Positions 29,095-36,337 of a stretch of DNA of 37,131 nucleotides are shown piece by piece. The position numbers and the translations under genes are program-made. The DNA is from a virus. Within the stretch, counting starts at the first letter, position 1; every line of letters starts with the position of its first letter. Location of the stretch: IMG/VR virus record IMGVR_UViG_3300047319_000670, positions 1 to 37,131 of that record; one strand, given 5' to 3'. Under the pieces are notes generated by a model. That model did not search any database, was not told the origin of the DNA, and worked only from the letters and a program-made list of their open reading frames with translations.

Positions 29095-29614
29095 CTTAGG
29101 CTGCTACGACCACGGCGGCAAATGGCCGAGCCTGCCCGTGTTGGCGAAGTGGTACAAGCCTGAGCGGATCTTCGGGTTCGACCCTAACCCGCACCTAAAC
29201 GTCCATACTCGCCAGGTTGAAGGCACCCCAGTCAGCTTGTCGCGTAGGGCGGCGTGGACGTATAACGGCCACATCACCTACACCGAACCCCACCTACCCG
29301 GCCGTCACGGCCCGATCGGCGTCGCCCCCCAAGGCCGGGGCGGGTCGTTCAACCCTGGCCGGATCGGGATGATCGGTGAAGGCCCAGACACCGTCCGCTG
29401 CTTCGACTTCTCTCCTTGGTTGGCGAAGCACGGGCCGGCGGTCGTGAAGATGGACATCGAGGGCTCCGAGTACGGTTTGCTGCAGCGCATGATCCGCGAC
29501 GGCACCCACACACTCATCTCAACTCTTCATATCGAATGGCATTTCTACGAGGACGTCGACATCCTGCGGGCGTTGAAGAAGGCGAAGGTGAAGGTGAAGA
29601 CGTGGCTTTACTGA
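29081..29614 (+). CDS. FkbM-family methyltransferase
   Basis: A 177-residue methyltransferase: MIVVDLGCYDHGGKWPS with the glycine-loop start, RIFGFDPNP, and VVKMDIEGSEYGLLQRMIRDG, the FkbM signature, followed by LHIEWHF. FkbM enzymes usually O-methylate sugars. It overlaps the synthase gene by 14 bases and the cytidylyltransferase gene by 13, so it is part of the same translational unit and may methylate the nonulosonic acid. Confidence 0.87.
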   Translation: MIVVDLGCYDHGGKWPSLPVLAKWYKPERIFGFDPNPHLNVHTRQVEGTPVSLSRRAAWTYNGHITYTEPHLPGRHGPIGVAPQGRGGSFNPGRIGMIGEGPDTVRCFDFSPWLAKHGPAVVKMDIEGSEYGLLQRMIRDGTHTLISTLHIEWHFYEDVDILRALKKAKVKVKTWLY

Positions 29615-30297
29615 CCATCGTTCAGGCCCGAACTGGCTCAACGCGGCTTCCCGGGAAGACGCTTCTGAGGATGGGAGGCGCGACGATCCTCGGCCACGTC
29701 ATCGCCCGCCTCCGCATGTCCACAGAGGATTTGGGGCAGATTGTGGTTGCGACGTCGGTGCGTGGCGGCGACAACGCGATCCAGGACGAATGCTCCCGCC
29801 TCGAGGTCGAGTGCTTCCGCGGCCCCGAACACGACGTGTTGCGCCGGTTCCACAACTGCGCCTCCAAATACGCCGCGACGCAGATCCTGCGCGTCACCGC
29901 CGACTGCCCGCTCCTCGACCCGCTGCTCGTTGATCAGTTGGTGCGGCATCAGCACCCTGACGTCACGAGGATCGCCGGCGCACCCAAGGGAGTCGGTGAG
30001 GAGGAGCTGATCACCGCGATCGCGTTGGCGCGGATGCATGAGCAGGCCATCGACCCGTACGACCGCGAGCACGTCTCCACACTCGCGGACCGCGACCCGG
30101 CGTTCCACATCAACTATCTCCACGCCAGCGACACACTGTTCGACCACCGCAACCTACGCCTCACCCTCGACACCCCCGAAGACTGGAACCACCTCAAAGA
30201 ACTCTGGGAGGCGTCAGGCCGAACCTTGTTCGCGATGTCGTCAGACGAGATGCTCGGCCTGATCGACAGCGAACCGTTGCTCGAGCTGCGCCAGTGA
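29602..30297 (+). CDS. pseF: PseF/SpsF-like CMP-nonulosonic acid cytidylyltransferase
   Basis: A 231-residue protein opening with TIVQARTGSTRLPGKTLL, the nucleotide-binding loop of SpsF/PseF-type cytidylyltransferases, then IVVATSVRGGDNAIQDEC, CFRGPEHDVLRRFHNCA, and LRVTADCPLLDPLLVDQLV with the metal-binding Asp. It activates the nonulosonic acid as CMP-sugar, the donor for glycosyltransferases. GTG 29602 is taken because it follows a purine-rich stretch in the preceding gene and fits the family start. Its stop overlaps the next GTG. Confidence 0.9.
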   Translation: MALLTIVQARTGSTRLPGKTLLRMGGATILGHVIARLRMSTEDLGQIVVATSVRGGDNAIQDECSRLEVECFRGPEHDVLRRFHNCASKYAATQILRVTADCPLLDPLLVDQLVRHQHPDVTRIAGAPKGVGEEELITAIALARMHEQAIDPYDREHVSTLADRDPAFHINYLHASDTLFDHRNLRLTLDTPEDWNHLKELWEASGRTLFAMSSDEMLGLIDSEPLLELRQ

Positions 30298-30734
30298 CGT
30301 TCCGTCCCGCAACGATCCATGACGCCCCGTTGTTGCATCAGTGGCGGTTCCAGGCCGAATCCCAGCCCTGGTATCACGGGCAGCGAACCACGTATGAGCA
30401 GCATTTGAACTGGCTCCGTCCCCGCATCAACAACCCGCTCGTCGATGTGCTGATCTGGCTTGAGGACGGCGACCCGGCGGGGATGGTGCGGATCGAGTCG
30501 AACGGCGAGCTAGCGTTCCACGTCGACACCGACGAGATCGCGGTTGGGATGCTTCGCGCCACCGAGGTTTACGCCCGTAACCACGGCGGACGGCTAAAAG
30601 CGACCGTCGACCTGGACGACGTTGATGCCGACGCGGCGCTGCATGACGCGGGCTTCGTGCGTTACCCGGCAACCTTTTTCGCATGGAAGCCGTCGGGGCT
30701 TGTCGCGTACTGGCGCAGCCGGATGACCGACTGA
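30294..30734 (+). CDS. pseH: PseH-like GNAT N-acetyltransferase
   Basis: A 146-residue GNAT protein: FRPATIHDAPLLHQWRFQAESQPWYHGQRTTYEQHLNWL, the N-terminal pattern of PseH-like amino-sugar acetyltransferases; VDVLIWLEDGDPAGMVRIE; then EIAVGMLRATEVYARNHGG and KATVDLDDVDADAALHDAGF, the acetyl-CoA helix and final strands. It is expected to acetylate the C4 amine formed by the aminotransferase. The pyrophosphate loop (Q/R-x-x-G-x-G/A) is degenerate, so cofactor use is less certain. Last gene of the sugar operon. Confidence 0.82.
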   Translation: MTFRPATIHDAPLLHQWRFQAESQPWYHGQRTTYEQHLNWLRPRINNPLVDVLIWLEDGDPAGMVRIESNGELAFHVDTDEIAVGMLRATEVYARNHGGRLKATVDLDDVDADAALHDAGFVRYPATFFAWKPSGLVAYWRSRMTD

Positions 30735-30754
30735 CCGTGTAGTGTCCCGAGGTA

Positions 30755-30795
30755 GAGGTGCCGGGGCACCTCACCGTCTAGCAAAGCGCCCCGGC
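30755..30795 (+). promoter_or_regulatory. Leader with two mutually exclusive hairpins
   Basis: GAGGTGCC (30755-30762) can pair with GGCACCTC (30765-30772). Alternatively GCCGGGGC (30760-30767) can pair with GCCCCGGC (30788-30795). The two cannot form together, and the second ends just before the ribosome site GAAGGAGGAT (30797-30806) of the gene at 30809. A weak TAGTGT (30740-30745) could be a -10 element. This is an attenuator-like or RNA-switch-like layout; no known riboswitch is recognised. Confidence 0.45.
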
Positions 30796-30808
30796 CGAAG
30801 GAGGATAG

Positions 30809-31474
30809 ATGACGGTACTACAGGAGACGTTCGCAGACGTTGCGGCGTTGATCCCACGGTACTCGTGGGAGATCATGGACGAGGAGCAGAAGGACAGGCT
30901 GATGGAGAAGATCGTCGTTCCGCGGTATATGGAGACGACCGCCGATGGAGTTCAACTCGGGCCTAAGACCTGGGCAGAACTTCTTGACACAACCGCCGCC
31001 GCGATCACGAACCGCGTTTATCGGCTCAACCAAGCCAAATCTACGGTCGCGCGCGCGGAGCCAGAGTGGAAAGTAACTGCTCGTCGCCACGCAAGGCAGG
31101 TTCTTCGCGAATCTACTCCCGAGCAGATAGCGGACATACTTTCGGAACCTGAAGTCGCCGCTAATGTCACCAAGGCGCAGGTCGTGAAAATGGAGAGGAC
31201 GATCCAAGAGGTGGATGGTGCTCAGAAGCAGCGGGCTCCGGGTCTTGTCCACCGATCCGGCTTCAACGACGTCGCCGGCAACCTACTTCGAGCCCAAAGG
31301 CATTACGCGTCCGCTCTAAGTGAAGTTCGGGAGCTAGACCTTGACGATGACGAACGCGAGGCGATCAGTGAGATCGTCGCGAAGATCGGTGTCATCTCGG
31401 GATGGTTCGATTCGTACCTCAACTCCAACTCTCGAGGTTTCGATCATGAGTTGGACGAATTGCTGAAGGGGTGA
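30809..31474 (+). CDS. Helical DNA-binding-type protein, unknown
   Basis: A 221-residue protein with an excellent AAGGAGG ribosome site. It is nearly all helical. A helix-turn-helix-like stretch (TWAELLDTTAAAITNRVYRLNQAKS, about residues 54-78) resembles sigma-factor or ParB-type recognition helices; an acidic C-terminal helix pair follows (LDLDDDEREAISEIVAKIGV). It could act in replication, partition or be the missing small terminase; none is provable from sequence. GC is visibly lower than in the structural genes. It begins a set of three DNA-binding genes. Confidence 0.7.
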   Translation: MTVLQETFADVAALIPRYSWEIMDEEQKDRLMEKIVVPRYMETTADGVQLGPKTWAELLDTTAAAITNRVYRLNQAKSTVARAEPEWKVTARRHARQVLRESTPEQIADILSEPEVAANVTKAQVVKMERTIQEVDGAQKQRAPGLVHRSGFNDVAGNLLRAQRHYASALSEVRELDLDDDEREAISEIVAKIGVISGWFDSYLNSNSRGFDHELDELLKG

Positions 31475-31481
31475 AGGCAGG

Positions 31482-31859
31482 ATGCTCACTCGCGAACAAC
31501 TAGGACTGCAGATTCTGGCGGTGCTGGAGTTTGATCGGAAACGCCGCGACGAGTTGGTGAACGAAACGGGGTTCTCCCGCGGACAGATCCAGCGTGGCGT
31601 CGAGTGGATCAGAGATTACGATCCGAACGCGCTCGTCGTACAACGAGAGGGACGCCGGTACTTCTACAAGTTGGCTGAGAACGCCGACGAGGTTTCCGAG
31701 CACATCTCCTTCCGCTCGAAATCCTTATATCGGATGGCCCTTCGCCTGGAGAGAATGACAGCGAACGCTCTCGTCATGTGGCCTGAGAGCAAGCTTTTGA
31801 AGATCATGAATCGGCATCTATCGCGGATGCGCGAGGACGTAGAAGAACTGAAGCCGTGA
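31482..31859 (+). CDS. Winged-helix DNA-binding protein
   Basis: A 125-residue protein with a winged-helix pattern at residues 1-65: LQILAVLEFDRKRRDELVNETGFSRGQIQRGVEWIRDYDP (three helices, the third beginning SRGQIQRG), then wing strands LVVQREGRRYFYKLA. The rest is a basic helical end (LLKIMNRHLSRMRED). It starts seven bases after the previous stop and overlaps the excisionase-like gene by 4 bases. Function unknown; a replication initiator or transcription regulator are options. Confidence 0.7.
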   Translation: MLTREQLGLQILAVLEFDRKRRDELVNETGFSRGQIQRGVEWIRDYDPNALVVQREGRRYFYKLAENADEVSEHISFRSKSLYRMALRLERMTANALVMWPESKLLKIMNRHLSRMREDVEELKP

Positions 31860-32083
31860 CGCGCGAGCCACTACTGACGACTCGGCAGGTTGCTGAGCGT
31901 CTTGGGCTAAGTCCCGCCACCGTCTTGAGGAGGTGGCGGGATGGAACCCTTCCCGGCTACAGGATCGCCTCGAACTCGTTAAGGTTCGATTCGGCTGATA
32001 TCGAGGCTTGGCTAAAAGAACGACGCATTGTGGTTCGGCCAGGGCTCTTGCGCGATGGGCAGACTTGCGGATACAGACGCTGA
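31856..32083 (+). CDS. Excisionase-like MerR-type helix-turn-helix protein
   Basis: A 75-residue protein: LLTTRQVAERLGLSPATVLRRWRDGTLPGYRIASNSLRFDSADIEAWLKERR is the standard helix_turn_helix_17/Xis domain (wing SNSLRF). GTG 31856 overlaps the previous stop. In temperate phages such proteins direct excision or regulate transcription, but no integrase was found here, so a regulator role is more likely. Confidence 0.82.
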   Translation: MTREPLLTTRQVAERLGLSPATVLRRWRDGTLPGYRIASNSLRFDSADIEAWLKERRIVVRPGLLRDGQTCGYRR

Positions 32084-32247
32084 TTGCTCTTTGCGGCTGG
32101 GAAGCAGATCAGACCTATCCGCTAGAGCACCAATGGTCGTTCTTGTGGATTCACGAACTTGACTGCCCGCTCTGCAGACTTCGCATGGAAGAACTCAATG
32201 CGTCTTTCGCAGCTACCTTTACCTATAAGCGGTCCGTGTCCAAATGA
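32065..32247 (+). CDS. Small CxxC protein, unknown
   Basis: About 60 residues, ending just inside the start of the WbqC-like gene. The start is uncertain: TTG 32065 shortens the overlap with the excisionase gene, while TTG 32008 gives 79 residues. It contains LCGWEADQTYPLEHQWSFLW and CPLC in a DCPLCRLRMEEL segment, so one zinc pair is possible. No family recognised. The low-GC base usage is like that of its upstream neighbours. Confidence 0.5.
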   Translation: MRIQTLIALCGWEADQTYPLEHQWSFLWIHELDCPLCRLRMEELNASFAATFTYKRSVSK

Positions 32248-32948
32248 AGCGCCGCGTCGCGGTGATCATGCAGCCAACCTTCCTCGGCGGGTGCGGCTAC
32301 TTCGACTTGATCGACCAGGCCGACGTCATGGTCATCGACGACCTCGCCGCGTTCAACACCAAGTCATGGCAGACCCGCAACCGGATCCGGTCCCGTGACG
32401 GCAACACCCTCTGGCTCACCATCCCCACCCTCGGCGGCCAAGGCCAGCAACTCAACGCTGTTCTTGTCGCGAACGGGCAGCCATGGCAGCACAAGATGGT
32501 ACGCACGATCCACCACGCCTACAGCCACGCACCCCACTACCCGCTCCTCAACGACATCGCCGTCCACCTCGACAGACGCCCCGCCTACCTCACATCACTG
32601 ACGGTGCAATGCCTCACCTCGCTCATCGAAGCAGCAGGGTTCGACAAGCCAACACCGCTCGTGCTCGCCTCGACCCTCGGCCACCTCAGGCCCGGACGTA
32701 TCGAACGGCTGGCCGACATGCTCACCGCAGTGAAGGCAACCGAACTGTTGGACACCGCTGGCGCCAAGACCGTGCTCAACACCGACTCGATCGAAGGCAC
32801 ACCGATCCGGTGGCACAACTACACCCCGTTCCCCTACAGCCAAGGCGCCCAGCCATGGCAACCGTCACTGTCCGTCATAGACCTCATCGCATGGCACGGC
32901 TACGACTCCGCGGACATCATCCGTCAAGGCCGCGAGTACACTCCCTAA
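32244..32948 (+). CDS. WbqC-family protein
   Basis: A 234-residue WbqC-like protein: VAVIMQPTFLGGCGYFDLIDQADVMVIDDLAAFNTKSWQTRNRIR is the family N-terminus, with DGNTLWLTIPT and HHAYSHAPHYPLLNDI as further blocks, and a C-terminal NYTPFPYSQGAQPWQPSLSVIDLI. The family is linked to polysaccharide or modified-sugar biosynthesis in bacteria; its exact reaction is not well settled. Here it is separated from the sugar operon by about 1.5 kb of regulatory genes. ATG overlaps the previous stop. Confidence 0.85.
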   Translation: MKRRVAVIMQPTFLGGCGYFDLIDQADVMVIDDLAAFNTKSWQTRNRIRSRDGNTLWLTIPTLGGQGQQLNAVLVANGQPWQHKMVRTIHHAYSHAPHYPLLNDIAVHLDRRPAYLTSLTVQCLTSLIEAAGFDKPTPLVLASTLGHLRPGRIERLADMLTAVKATELLDTAGAKTVLNTDSIEGTPIRWHNYTPFPYSQGAQPWQPSLSVIDLIAWHGYDSADIIRQGREYTP

Positions 32949-32949
32949 C

Positions 32950-33282
32950 GTGCTCCGCCTCACAACTAACCAAGGCCGAATCATCATCACCGGTCAGGCA
33001 CCGATACCTAAACGAGGACGGTCATCAGCAGACCAAAAGGCACGAGCAGCGATCGTCTCCTCAGCAACGCACTGCGCGATCTGCGGCCAACCACCCCGAC
33101 CCAACGACCCCCTCACAGCAGACCACATCACCCCCCGACTACATGGAGGGCCAGACCACCCCACCAACTACCAGCCCGCCCACCGATCATGCAACAGCCG
33201 CAAGGGGGGCACCCACGCGACGGGACACACCCCACCCGCTACTCACCCCGCCAGTCTTTCGCGAGAAACATTCGTGGGATGA
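32950..33282 (+). CDS. HNH endonuclease adjacent to terminase
   Basis: A 110-residue protein with GTG start. The HNH site is CAICGQPP (zinc pair), TADHITPRLHGGPDHPTNYQPAHRSCNSRKGG, with DH as first catalytic His, N in TNYQP, and the second zinc half SCNSRKG. HNH proteins directly upstream of the large terminase, like HK97 gp74, assist cos-type DNA cutting and packaging. Its stop overlaps the terminase ATG, supporting that role. Confidence 0.88.
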   Translation: MLRLTTNQGRIIITGQAPIPKRGRSSADQKARAAIVSSATHCAICGQPPRPNDPLTADHITPRLHGGPDHPTNYQPAHRSCNSRKGGTHATGHTPPATHPASLSRETFVG

Positions 33283-34790
33283 CGGTTCGGGAGCGGGTTT
33301 CGGCTGAGCCGTTCACGGTTGAGCATTTCGCTCGTTGGGCGTCGCGGCTGGAGTTGGACTCGGGTGATTCTTGGGAGGTCGAACCGTTTCAGGAGGATTT
33401 CGTCCGTGATGTGTTTGGTGGCGTGACGGTTTGTTGGCTGGTGGTGCCTGAGGGGAACGGGAAGACGACGTTCGTGGCGGGTTTGGCGCTGTATTTGTGT
33501 GAGTTCCGTCCGTTTTCGGTGATCCCCGTTGCGGCTTCGTCGCGTGAGCAGGCGGAGATTTTGTATCGGCAGGCGGAGGGTTTTGTGGTGCGGACGCCGG
33601 AGCTGTATGAGCGCGTCGATTCGGAGTTGGCGCGCAGGCGGGGGAAGCGGACTGAGGATGTGCCTCGGTTTGACTGCCTAGAGGGCTATCGGCGGATCAA
33701 TCATGTGAACGGATCGAGGATTCAGGTGTTCGCGGCTGATGACCGGACGGGTGACGGGGTGATCCCGACTTTTGCGATCGTGGAGGAGCTCCACCGGCAC
33801 CGTTCGCTGGCGCTGTACCGCACGTGGCTGGGGAAGATGCGGAAGCGGGGCGGCCAGATGGTCGTGATTTCGACTGCCGGTGAGCCTGGCGGGGAGTTCG
33901 AGGAGGTTCGCGAGCTGATGCGACAGGCCGGCGACGTCGAGAAAACACCGGGGTTCACGAGGGCGGTGTCCGGGAACGGCGTCCTCCACGACTGGTCGCT
34001 TGATGACGACCAGGACGTGGAGGATTACGACGTTGTGAAGCTCGCGAACCCGTTTTCTGGTGTGACAGCGGAGAATCTGAGGGAGAAGTTCGAGCTGCCG
34101 GGCATGAATCTGGCTCATTGGCGCCGCTTCACCTGCAACCTCCCGACCAGGGGTGACTCTGCTGCGATCAGTGAGGCGGACTGGTTCGCGGCGCGCGTCG
34201 ACGACCGGATCCCGGACGGAGAATCGGTGATTTTGGGGGTGGATCTGGGCTGGAAGCACGACACGACGTCGATCGTGCCGCTGTGGGTGCGCGACCCGGA
34301 GTTTCGGTTGTTGGGTGACGCGACGATTCTTGAGCCGCCACGCAACAACGACCGTTTGGACGTCAACCTTGTGATGGCAGCCCTAAGGGACATGGCTTCG
34401 CGGTTCGAGGTTCGTTGTGTGGCGATGGACACCAGCTTCGGCGGCGGCGTGTTGGGGCAATGGGTGGAGGACGAGCTCGGAGTTCAGGTGATCGAGCACT
34501 CGCAGCGGCAGACGGTGCAGGCCGAGGACTACCAGCTGTTCACTGAGGCGCTCGGGCTGGGCTGGCTGAAGCATTCCGGCGACGCGGGCCTGACACGCCA
34601 TGCGTTGAACGCGGTTGCGAGGACGATGCCGGGCGGCCAGGTGAAGTTCGAGCGGCCGTTCCGCAACCCCGGGTCGAACGCCGACCAGCGGCTCCGCGTC
34701 ATCGACGCCCTCGTCGCGGCGGCAATGGCGCACACCGTCGCGGTCGAGATGATGGGTCCGTCCGGCGAAGTGATGGCCGCGTTTGTCTAA
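33279..34790 (+). CDS. terL: Terminase large subunit
   Basis: A 503-residue packaging motor. ATPase: Walker A VVPEGNGKTT (about residues 54-63), Walker B with catalytic Glu at TFAIVEELHRH, coupling motif VVISTAGE. Nuclease: first Asp in VILGVDLGWKHD, second in RCVAMDTSFGG, and a late Asp in the RLRVIDALVAA segment, together the metal sites that cut the concatemer. It belongs to the HK97-like Terminase_1 group, usually with cos packaging. ATG 33279 overlaps the HNH stop. No small-subunit gene is recognised upstream. Confidence 0.95.
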   Translation: MTVRERVSAEPFTVEHFARWASRLELDSGDSWEVEPFQEDFVRDVFGGVTVCWLVVPEGNGKTTFVAGLALYLCEFRPFSVIPVAASSREQAEILYRQAEGFVVRTPELYERVDSELARRRGKRTEDVPRFDCLEGYRRINHVNGSRIQVFAADDRTGDGVIPTFAIVEELHRHRSLALYRTWLGKMRKRGGQMVVISTAGEPGGEFEEVRELMRQAGDVEKTPGFTRAVSGNGVLHDWSLDDDQDVEDYDVVKLANPFSGVTAENLREKFELPGMNLAHWRRFTCNLPTRGDSAAISEADWFAARVDDRIPDGESVILGVDLGWKHDTTSIVPLWVRDPEFRLLGDATILEPPRNNDRLDVNLVMAALRDMASRFEVRCVAMDTSFGGGVLGQWVEDELGVQVIEHSQRQTVQAEDYQLFTEALGLGWLKHSGDAGLTRHALNAVARTMPGGQVKFERPFRNPGSNADQRLRVIDALVAAAMAHTVAVEMMGPSGEVMAAFV

Positions 34791-34800
34791 GGCCCTGACG

Positions 34801-34926
34801 GTGACGCTGACCGGGGCTGCGCTTACCATTGCGGCTGTGGCTTGGGTTTACCCGCCCGCAGGGCTCTTGGTCGCAGGGCTGCTGCTGCTTGGCTACGGGC
34901 TCCTGGTGATGAACACCGATGGCTAA
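34801..34926 (+). CDS. 41-residue membrane protein between terminase and portal
   Basis: A GTG at 34801 opens a 41-residue ORF with two membrane helices (GAALTIAAVAWVY and AGLLVAGLLLLGYGLLV) that overlaps the portal start by 8 bases. Tiny two-helix proteins at this same place, between terminase and portal, are frequent in actinophages though unexplained. It is thus supported by both content and position. Confidence 0.65.
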   Translation: MTLTGAALTIAAVAWVYPPAGLLVAGLLLLGYGLLVMNTDG

Positions 34927-36328
34927 CCTCCTCCGCGCCCTAACCCGCCCCGCCGAGGCACGTTCCGACATGGCGTTCCAGGAGTGGGTCGACCTGTTCA
35001 ACTACAACGGCAACACATACCCGCTCGCGTCGATGCAGCAGACATTGACGGGGAACGTCGAGGAGATCCGCAACAACTACGCCGGATACGTCGGCGGCGC
35101 CTATCAGGCGAACGGTGTCGTGTTCGCGTGCATGTTGGTGCGGATGCTGCACTTCACCGAAGCCCGGTTCCAGTTCCGCCAGATCCGGCAGGGCAGGCCC
35201 GGGAACCTGTTCGGCACGCAGGAGCTCGGGGTGCTCGAGACGCCATGGCCGAACGGCACCACCGGGGATCTGTTGGCGCGGATGATCCAGGACGCCGACC
35301 TCGCAGGGAACAGCTACACCCTCCGCCAAGGCGACACGTTGGTGAGGTTGCGGCCGGACTGGACGCAGATCCTGCTGGGCTCGAGGAGCGGACGAACGGA
35401 TTTCAAGCCTGGCGACCCTGACATGGAGATCACCGGCTACGTCTACCAGCCCGGAGGCAAAGGCGGCGGCCGCGACCCGATCCTTTATGACGTGCAGGAT
35501 GTGGCGCATTTCGCGCCGATCCCTGACCCGTCCGCAGCCTACCGCGGCATGTCATGGCTCAGCACCGTTGTCCCCGAGGTGCAGTCAGACAAGGCGATGA
35601 CGCAGCACAAGCTGAAGTTCCTGCAGCAGGGTGCCACGGTGAACCTTGTGGTGACGACGCCGGAGATGAACAAGGAGAACTTCGACCGCCTCGTTCAGGT
35701 GATCCGCGAAAACCATGAGGGAGTAGCGAACGCCTACCGCACAATGGTGCTCTCGTCCGGGGCGGATGTGAAGGCGATGGGGTCGAACCTGCAACAGATG
35801 GACTTCCGCGCGGTGCAAGGAGCCGGCGAAGTACGGATAGCGTCCGCCGCGCGCGTCCCGCCCGTCCTGCTGGGGCTCAGTGAGGGTTTGCAGGGCTCAA
35901 CTTTGAACAGCGGCAACTACCAGGCGTCGCGGCGGATGTTCGCGGACGGCTGCATCCGACCGATGTGGCGCCAAGCATGCGGCGCACTCGCCACCATCCT
36001 CACCGTCCCGGGTGGGGCGGATCTCTGGTACGACGACCGCGATATCTCCTTTTTGAAGGAGGATTTGAAGGACATCGCGGAGGTTCAGCAGATGGAAGCC
36101 GCGTCCCTTCGCCAGTTGATTGATTCGGGGTTTGACCCGACGTCGGCGGTGGAGGCGATCGTGTCGAATGACTGGACGCTCCTCGAGCACTCCGGGCTGT
36201 TCAGTGTGCAGTTGCAGCAGCCGGGTTCCGCTCAGACGAAGCCGACCTTGCAGGGGCTGCTGGTGCCTGACACCGGCGGGACGGTCGCGCCGACAAACGG
36301 CAAACAACCGACACCCGCAGTAGGCTAA
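34919..36328 (+). CDS. Portal protein
   Basis: A 469-residue HK97-type portal: QANGVVFACMLVRMLHFTEARFQF, LETPWPNGTTGDLLARMIQDADLAGNSYTLRQGD, the clip/stem segment AYRGMSWLSTVVPEVQSDKAMTQHKLKFLQQGA, RIASAARVPPVLLGLSEGLQGSTLNSGNYQASRRMFADGCIRPMW, and a helical C-terminal crown. Twelve copies form the ring at the head vertex. It is followed 9 bases later by the protease-capsid ORF. Confidence 0.95.
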   Translation: MANLLRALTRPAEARSDMAFQEWVDLFNYNGNTYPLASMQQTLTGNVEEIRNNYAGYVGGAYQANGVVFACMLVRMLHFTEARFQFRQIRQGRPGNLFGTQELGVLETPWPNGTTGDLLARMIQDADLAGNSYTLRQGDTLVRLRPDWTQILLGSRSGRTDFKPGDPDMEITGYVYQPGGKGGGRDPILYDVQDVAHFAPIPDPSAAYRGMSWLSTVVPEVQSDKAMTQHKLKFLQQGATVNLVVTTPEMNKENFDRLVQVIRENHEGVANAYRTMVLSSGADVKAMGSNLQQMDFRAVQGAGEVRIASAARVPPVLLGLSEGLQGSTLNSGNYQASRRMFADGCIRPMWRQACGALATILTVPGGADLWYDDRDISFLKEDLKDIAEVQQMEAASLRQLIDSGFDPTSAVEAIVSNDWTLLEHSGLFSVQLQQPGSAQTKPTLQGLLVPDTGGTVAPTNGKQPTPAVG

Positions 36329-36337
36329 GGGGGCATC

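Noticed and set aside
30809-31474. Small terminase subunit
   Set aside because: It is helical with an HTH-like part, but lies 1.8 kb before the large subunit with unrelated genes between, and no TerS pattern could be recognised.
31856-32083. Evidence of a site-specific integration system
   Set aside because: The protein is Xis-like, but no tyrosine or serine integrase and no attachment-site-like repeats were seen in the closed genome.
32483-33307. Plus-strand ORF of 274 codons
   Set aside because: Arg/His/Pro-rich shadow in another frame of the WbqC-like and HNH genes.
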